Source: Myxococcales bacterium
GTDB lineage: Bacteria > Myxococcota_A > Polyangia > Polyangiales > Polyangiaceae
NCBI GenBank assembly: GCA_025362165.1
Contig: JANYHY010000003.1
Span: 1 to 9,443 of the forward strand
Length of the DNA stretch: 9,443 nucleotides
Direction: 5' to 3'
Positions within the stretch are counted from its first letter, which is position 1, and each line of letters starts with the position of its first letter. Below the pieces are notes generated by a model that worked only from the letters and a program-made list of their open reading frames with translations, did not search any database and was not told the DNA's origin. Both the position numbers and the translations under genes were made by a program. Below are positions 6,801 through 9,443 of this stretch, one piece after another.

Positions 6801-7739
6801 CCCACCGCCGCGGTCGCGATCGCCGTCGCGCAGACCTGCGTAGCGTTCGCGCACGCGGGCGAGCCTGCGCGATCTGGTGCGATGCTCGCGCTCCTCGAGT
6901 CGCACGGCGGCTCGGCCGTGCTCGCTGAGCCGATGGTCGCCGCACAAGCCGCGAGAGCGCGCGCGACGATCGCGCATTTCGCAGGCGACATCGGGTCGAT
7001 GATCGAGTGGACGCTCGAGGCCGTGCGGCATTTCGACGAGATCGGCGATCGTCGCAACGGCTGCTCGATCCGCGTCAACCTCGGCTACGGGTACATCGAG
7101 GCGGGCATGTACGAACAGGCCGAGCACGTCCTGCGCGACACGCTCGTCATCGGCGAGCACATGGGGCTCGACTCCGTGTCCGCCGCCAGCAAGCAGAACC
7201 TCGGGCTCGCGCTCGCGCACCTCGGCCGCCACGAAGAAGCGCGCGCACTTCAAGAGGACGCCGTGGAAGCGTTCCACGCGCAGAAGCGACCTCGCATGGA
7301 GGACGGCTCGCGAATCTACCTCGCGCACACGCTCGCGCGCGCAGGTCAACACGACGAGGCAATGAAGATGGCGCGCACCATCACCCGCCGCGACGATCTG
7401 CCGAAGACCTTCCGCGCCTACGCGCTCGCGGTCCTCGCGCACATCGAGCTCTTACGCGACGACAAGGTCGCGGCCCTCACGGCGGCGCGCGAGGCGTTCG
7501 AGCTGCTCGTGACTCTCGGCGGCATCGACGAGGGCGAGTCGCTCGTGCGCTTGGTCTGGGCAGAGGCGCTCTTCGCCAACGACCAGGAGATGGCGGGCCG
7601 AGCGGCGATCGCCGACGCTGAGCACCGCCTGCGCGAGCGCGCAGATCGAACTGCAAACGCCGAAGTGCGCGACGCGTTCCTCACGCAGGTCCCCGAGAAC
7701 GCGCTCACACTCGAGATCGCTCTCGCGTGGGCGGACTAG
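3879..7739 (+). CDS. Ser/Thr protein kinase – degenerate cyclase-like domain – STAND-type ATPase – TPR fusion
   Basis: 1286 residues from the ATG at 3879 (a TTG one codon earlier also reads in frame). Residues about 9-270 are a Hanks-type kinase with all key residues: glycine loop GSGAMGAV (17-24), VAIK Lys39, helix-C Glu54, HRDVKPAN with catalytic Asp129, DFG Asp149 and APE 175-177. Residues about 293-437 follow the class III nucleotide cyclase pattern (RELGGTLESLASGTLVV, RAARCALRLQ, GEAIERAAELL) but lack the metal-binding aspartates. Residues about 459-780 are an AAA_16/STAND-like ATPase: GEAGVGKS (488-495, Lys494) and Walker B LLVLEDLQW (Glu626, Asp627). About 850-1280 is TPR-like helices. 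No membrane segment is visible, so it is probably cytoplasmic. This layout recalls PknK-like regulators and the kinase/cyclase fusions reported beside TOMM peptide clusters in Sorangium; no TOMM genes are present here. Its TAG stop overlaps the stop of the convergent gene. Confidence 0.95.
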   Translation: MDRALIAGRFALEEVVGSGAMGAVHRARDTLTGELVAIKVLHAPGEHAERFAREVAAIAEISHPAAIRYVAHGILPTGEPYLVMQWIDGETLSKRLQRGSLTIAETLTVGRRLAAALGAAHARKLVHRDVKPANIMLPGGSITLATLVDFGLARRSTAAELTKTGMLIGTPAYIAPEQARGDRDLGPQADVFSLGALLFKCLTNRNAFLGNDLVSVLAKVLFEPAPRVSELVPEIPPALDDLIARSLAKSPADRPPNGAAVAEELSRIEAPRMAASPVHRSSVPGAITQGEQRIVSVIVAQTEPPTETGSHLAADRDRLAPIVRELGGTLESLASGTLVVTLHGAGGALDQVVRAARCALRLQTEMDDTPIVLATGRGIVSKQVPVGEAIERAAELLAAEVARRAAGAGRRGIRIDETTAGLLDARFHVEGDEQGLFLAREREAADATRKLLGMTTPCVGRERELGNLLAAWQECEEDSVASAVLVVGEAGVGKSRVRYEVVRRVKERGDKVEVWVGRGDPMQAGSPFAFARQILLQATRVLEGEPLAVQQQKLRARVARHVSQAELVRVSEFLGEIASVPFGDEASIQLRAARRDAVLMGDLMQRAWEDFLVAECAANPVLLVLEDLQWGDLPSVRLIDGALRSLVDAPLMVLALARPDVHEAFPKLWSGRRMTIVHLGEISRKAAEKLVRHVLGDRVTAPTVARISELAGGNVFYLEELIRSLASGGGESLPETVLAMVQARLDALEVDARQILRAASVFGDVFWSGGVRALVEASLASQVDAWLDTLCDREIISRRAEGRYPNEREFTFRNALVREAAHATITAQDRAVGHRVAGQWLERVGENDALLLAGHYGRSNQPARAVPWYLRAALRAVGGVDLDGAVECANLGVRCGAVGEERGLLETLLGNVAWWRGESSRAVYCFEAALALLPEGGDAWCNAAGELVASFGRMHHLEALVALAARVEKGAEGAPTAAVAIAVAQTCVAFAHAGEPARSGAMLALLESHGGSAVLAEPMVAAQAARARATIAHFAGDIGSMIEWTLEAVRHFDEIGDRRNGCSIRVNLGYGYIEAGMYEQAEHVLRDTLVIGEHMGLDSVSAASKQNLGLALAHLGRHEEARALQEDAVEAFHAQKRPRMEDGSRIYLAHTLARAGQHDEAMKMARTITRRDDLPKTFRAYALAVLAHIELLRDDKVAALTAAREAFELLVTLGGIDEGESLVRLVWAEALFANDQEMAGRAAIADAEHRLRERADRTANAEVRDAFLTQVPENALTLEIALAWAD

Positions 7740-8293
7740 TCCCACGTACAGACGTACTCGCAGACGGCGTCCCCGAGCGCGCGGCACTTCAGCTCTGTCA
7801 CTTTCGTGCGCTCGCCGCCGCACATCGTGATGACTTGCTCGTGCCAGCCCGCCACGGTGAGACAGTCCGCGCGAGAGAAGGTCTGGCTGTCGTGCGTCGT
7901 GAGGACGAGCTTGCGTGGGCCTTGTCGTTCGAACGTCCTTCGCCCCGTGTCGTAGTAGAGCCGATAGATCGAGGCTGCCGCCTTGAGGAGCGCATACGGA
8001 TCGCGCTCGCGGACGAACGCGCGCTGCGCGGGGCTCAGGTTGTCACGCGCGGACTGCGCGCCCATCTCGCGAAACAGCGCGTCACCGCCGCCGAGCTCGA
8101 GTTCGATCGCCTCGTCCAGGCGCGACCCAGTCTCGAACGAGTACCAGCCTCGCGCCGAGATCGGCTTGGAGAGGATCGCGCGATCTTGCTCTGTCAGCTT
8201 CGCGAGCACGCGCTGCCCCGCGCTCGGTCCGCCGTGCTCCTGCAGAAACGCGAGGCGAGATTTGAGCACGGCGCCCTTGATCGATCCACTCAT
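7736..8293 (-). CDS. Small V4R-like protein, probably of a myxobacterial TIGR02265/DUF2378-type family
   Basis: 185 residues from the ATG at 8293, with GAGG about ten bases upstream on the minus strand as a possible ribosome site. The N-terminal half is helical (KSRLAFLQEHGG, GGGDALFREMG, SARDNLS), followed by AIYRLYYDTGRR, a strand-rich stretch and an ADCLTVAGWHEQ segment (His151). The end, TELKCRALGDAVCEYVCTW with Cys170, Cys178 and Cys182, closely follows the V4R-type signature T/E-x-x-C-R-A-x-G-D-x-x-C-x-F/Y. V4R domains bind small hydrophobic ligands or mediate signalling, and relatives are found in H-NOX-like sensors. The match to TIGR02265-type myxobacterial paralogues is from memory of the family's appearance and could not be searched. 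No signal peptide, so cytoplasmic. Convergent with and overlapping the kinase fusion by four bases; divergent from the NTF2-like gene with a 47-base gap. Confidence 0.87.
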   Translation of the reverse strand: MSGSIKGAVLKSRLAFLQEHGGPSAGQRVLAKLTEQDRAILSKPISARGWYSFETGSRLDEAIELELGGGDALFREMGAQSARDNLSPAQRAFVRERDPYALLKAAASIYRLYYDTGRRTFERQGPRKLVLTTHDSQTFSRADCLTVAGWHEQVITMCGGERTKVTELKCRALGDAVCEYVCTWD

Positions 8294-8340
8294 TGGTCAG
8301 GAGCCTCTTGTGCGACCCCCATGATAACACTCCGAGCGAC
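8294..8340. promoter_or_regulatory. 47-base divergent promoter gap
   Basis: The V4R-like gene (minus) and NTF2-like gene (plus) start 47 bases apart, so promoter elements for both must lie here or inside the coding ends. An ATGATAACAC stretch (about 8321-8330) is the only AT-rich segment and could hold a -10 element for the plus strand, but no spaced -35 partner is clear. The call rests on gene layout rather than on motifs. Confidence 0.3.
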
Positions 8341-8697
8341 ATGACCGACCCGCTCATCGTTCAACTCTCCAAGCGACAGTTGGACGCGTACAACCGCGCC
8401 GATCTCGACGCGTTCGCGAGCGTGTATCACCGCGACGTTCAGGTGCTCGATGCGTCGGGCGCGATCGTGCGCGACGGGATGGATGCGTTTCGTGCCGCGT
8501 ATGGCGAGATGTTTGCGCGCCACAGAGACGTCACCGCGACCGTGAACGAGCGCATCGTGCTTGGTCCGCACGTCATCGAGCGCGAGTCGTGGTCGCGCGT
8601 CGAACGCGCCACTGGAGAGCACACCTCGGGAGAGGTGCTCGTGCGCTACACCGAAAAGGACGGCCTCATTCGTTGGGCTCAGTTCTTCCGTACATAA
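8341..8697 (+). CDS. NTF2/SnoaL-like fold protein
   Basis: 118 residues from the ATG at 8341. A longer in-frame start at 8293 would overlap the start codon of the divergent gene and adds a non-conserved leader, so it was not chosen. The sequence has the usual order of the SnoaL/DUF4440 branch of the NTF2-like superfamily: an N-terminal helix RQLDAYNRADLDAFASVYH, the strand VQVLDASGAIVRDG, a helix FRAAYGEMFARH, then strands ending GLIRWAQFFR. Members are small cone-shaped enzymes or ligand-binding proteins (for example ketosteroid isomerase-like), often dimeric; the substrate cannot be inferred. Length is normal for the family. No signal peptide, so cytoplasmic. The next gene begins 24 bases after the stop in the same direction, so the two may be co-transcribed, though one is predicted cytoplasmic and the other a lipoprotein. 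Confidence 0.9.
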   Translation: MTDPLIVQLSKRQLDAYNRADLDAFASVYHRDVQVLDASGAIVRDGMDAFRAAYGEMFARHRDVTATVNERIVLGPHVIERESWSRVERATGEHTSGEVLVRYTEKDGLIRWAQFFRT

Positions 8698-8721
8698 GGC
8701 GTTGCTGATATTCCTGATGTG

Positions 8722-9443
8722 ATGGCATGGGTGCGGCTCGTCGCGATGGTGGGATGCGTGAGCGCCGCATGCTCCGTGTTCTTGTCGCTCGACGACCTGA
8801 AGCCAGACGCGGCCGTCAATAACGACGCCGCGTGCTCCAACACGCTCACGGATCCGGCGAACTGCGGCAGGTGCGGTCACTCCTGCTGCGGCGGCACGTG
8901 CGCGCGGGGAGAGTGCGCGCCCGCGAATGTCGTCAACGGGATCAGCGAGGTGCCCACGACGTTCGCTGTGGCCTCCACTGGAGTGTTCTGGGCTAGCAAC
9001 GGTCCAGGCATTTGGTTCGCGGACTTCGACGGCGGCACGCCAAACAAGCTGATTTACGGGCCCGACCCGTCGCACGTGCTCGCGCTCGACGACGTCGCGT
9101 ACTTTGATTGGCCTGACACTGGAGTGGCAGCAGGCGGTCTCGACGGAGGCAGTCGCTTCTTGTGGCAAGGCGCTCCCGAGCGGCTTCTCATAAGCGACGC
9201 GACGCGCATCTTCTGGGTGTTGATCAACGGCACGTGTCCGCAGGGCTGCGTGCTCAGCGCGCTGCTCGACGGCGGAGACCTCAAGGTCACCGCGAACCTC
9301 CCACGCCCCATGAGCCTCATCGGCGAAGGCAGCTCGGGTCTCGTCGTCGCCGCAGGCCAGCGGGAGGTCCGGGTGTTCGCGGCGGACGCGGTGGACGCAT
9401 CCACATCATTGCTCCGCGCGGACGCGAGCTTCGGCCTTCCCGT
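8722..9443 (+). CDS. Lipoprotein with Cys-rich segment and beta-propeller-like body, truncated by window edge
   Basis: The frame from the ATG at 8722 stays open for 240 codons to the last base, so the C-terminus lies beyond the window. The signal MAWVRLVAMVGCVSAAC has lipobox SAAC (Cys17); an earlier Cys12 is a less likely acylation site. A Cys-rich segment follows at about residues 38-65, with DPANCGRCGHSCCGGTC and RGEC, a pattern common in myxobacterial surface proteins as DPxNCGxCGxxCxGGxC. After that, units such as VASTGVFWASNGPGIWFAD then FDGGTPNKL, and later ISDATRIFWVLI then LLDGGDLKVTANL, recur about every 40-45 residues and look like beta-propeller blades (the usual form is xxVYWTN...G.I.R...DGG). 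Likely exported and surface- or periplasm-facing; ligand unknown. It follows the NTF2-like gene by 24 bases. Confidence 0.85.
   Translation, partial: MAWVRLVAMVGCVSAACSVFLSLDDLKPDAAVNNDAACSNTLTDPANCGRCGHSCCGGTCARGECAPANVVNGISEVPTTFAVASTGVFWASNGPGIWFADFDGGTPNKLIYGPDPSHVLALDDVAYFDWPDTGVAAGGLDGGSRFLWQGAPERLLISDATRIFWVLINGTCPQGCVLSALLDGGDLKVTANLPRPMSLIGEGSSGLVVAAGQREVRVFAADAVDASTSLLRADASFGLP

Noticed and set aside
4806..7442. 878-codon open frame on the minus strand opposite the kinase fusion
   Set aside because: The plus-strand frame has intact kinase and Walker motifs; the antisense frame is Arg/His/Ala-rich without domains, as expected from GC-rich codon bias.
8293..8340. Longer start for the NTF2-like protein
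   Set aside because: It would occupy the whole divergent promoter gap and adds residues not typical of the family.
1..9443. tRNA, rRNA, CRISPR array, insertion sequence or phage genes
   Set aside because: No cloverleaf-like sequence, regularly spaced direct repeats, transposase or integrase motifs, or terminal inverted repeats were seen by eye.

Overview
The window is GC-rich and dense with short-signal lipoproteins, carries a very large Ser/Thr kinase–ATPase–TPR fusion, and ends in a Cys-rich/beta-propeller-type lipoprotein. Together these point to a myxobacterium (Myxococcota), most like the Polyangiales/Sorangium side. This is inferred from gene style only; there is no rRNA or other marker gene.

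Layout. Bases 2-340 (+): C-terminal fragment of an HExxH zinc-metallopeptidase-like protein. 368-1780 (+): lipoprotein with a transglutaminase-like Cys/His/Glu core and a helical-repeat C-terminus, 27 bases behind the first gene and probably in its operon. 1781-1917: short convergent gap with a perfect 9-bp hairpin and repeated TCCAACTC blocks. 3699-1918 (-): a three-gene lipoprotein operon (helical lipoprotein, 20-Cys lipoprotein, small 4-Cys lipoprotein), the first two coupled by an ATGA overlap. 3700-3878: divergent control region. 3879-7739 (+): 1286-residue kinase / degenerate nucleotide-cyclase-like domain / STAND-type ATPase / TPR fusion. 8293-7736 (-): small protein with a V4R-like C-terminus whose stop codon shares one CTAG with the kinase stop. 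8341-8697 (+): NTF2/SnoaL-like protein, divergent from the previous gene. 8722-9443 (+): lipoprotein with a Cys-rich segment and a propeller-like body, still open at the window edge.

How the genes fit together. Five of the nine genes encode predicted lipoproteins, so the left half looks like an envelope-protein neighbourhood, while the kinase fusion and its convergent partner look like cytoplasmic signalling. The most distinctive observation is that the transglutaminase lipoprotein and the small lipoprotein that converges on it end in the same 76-residue four-cysteine module, alignable without a gap. It is the whole mature body of one protein and a C-terminal appendage of the other. The second is that the kinase fusion carries a cyclase-homology domain that has lost its expected metal-binding aspartates. 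No mobile element, CRISPR array, tRNA or rRNA was seen. No stretch longer than 300 bases lacks a gene.
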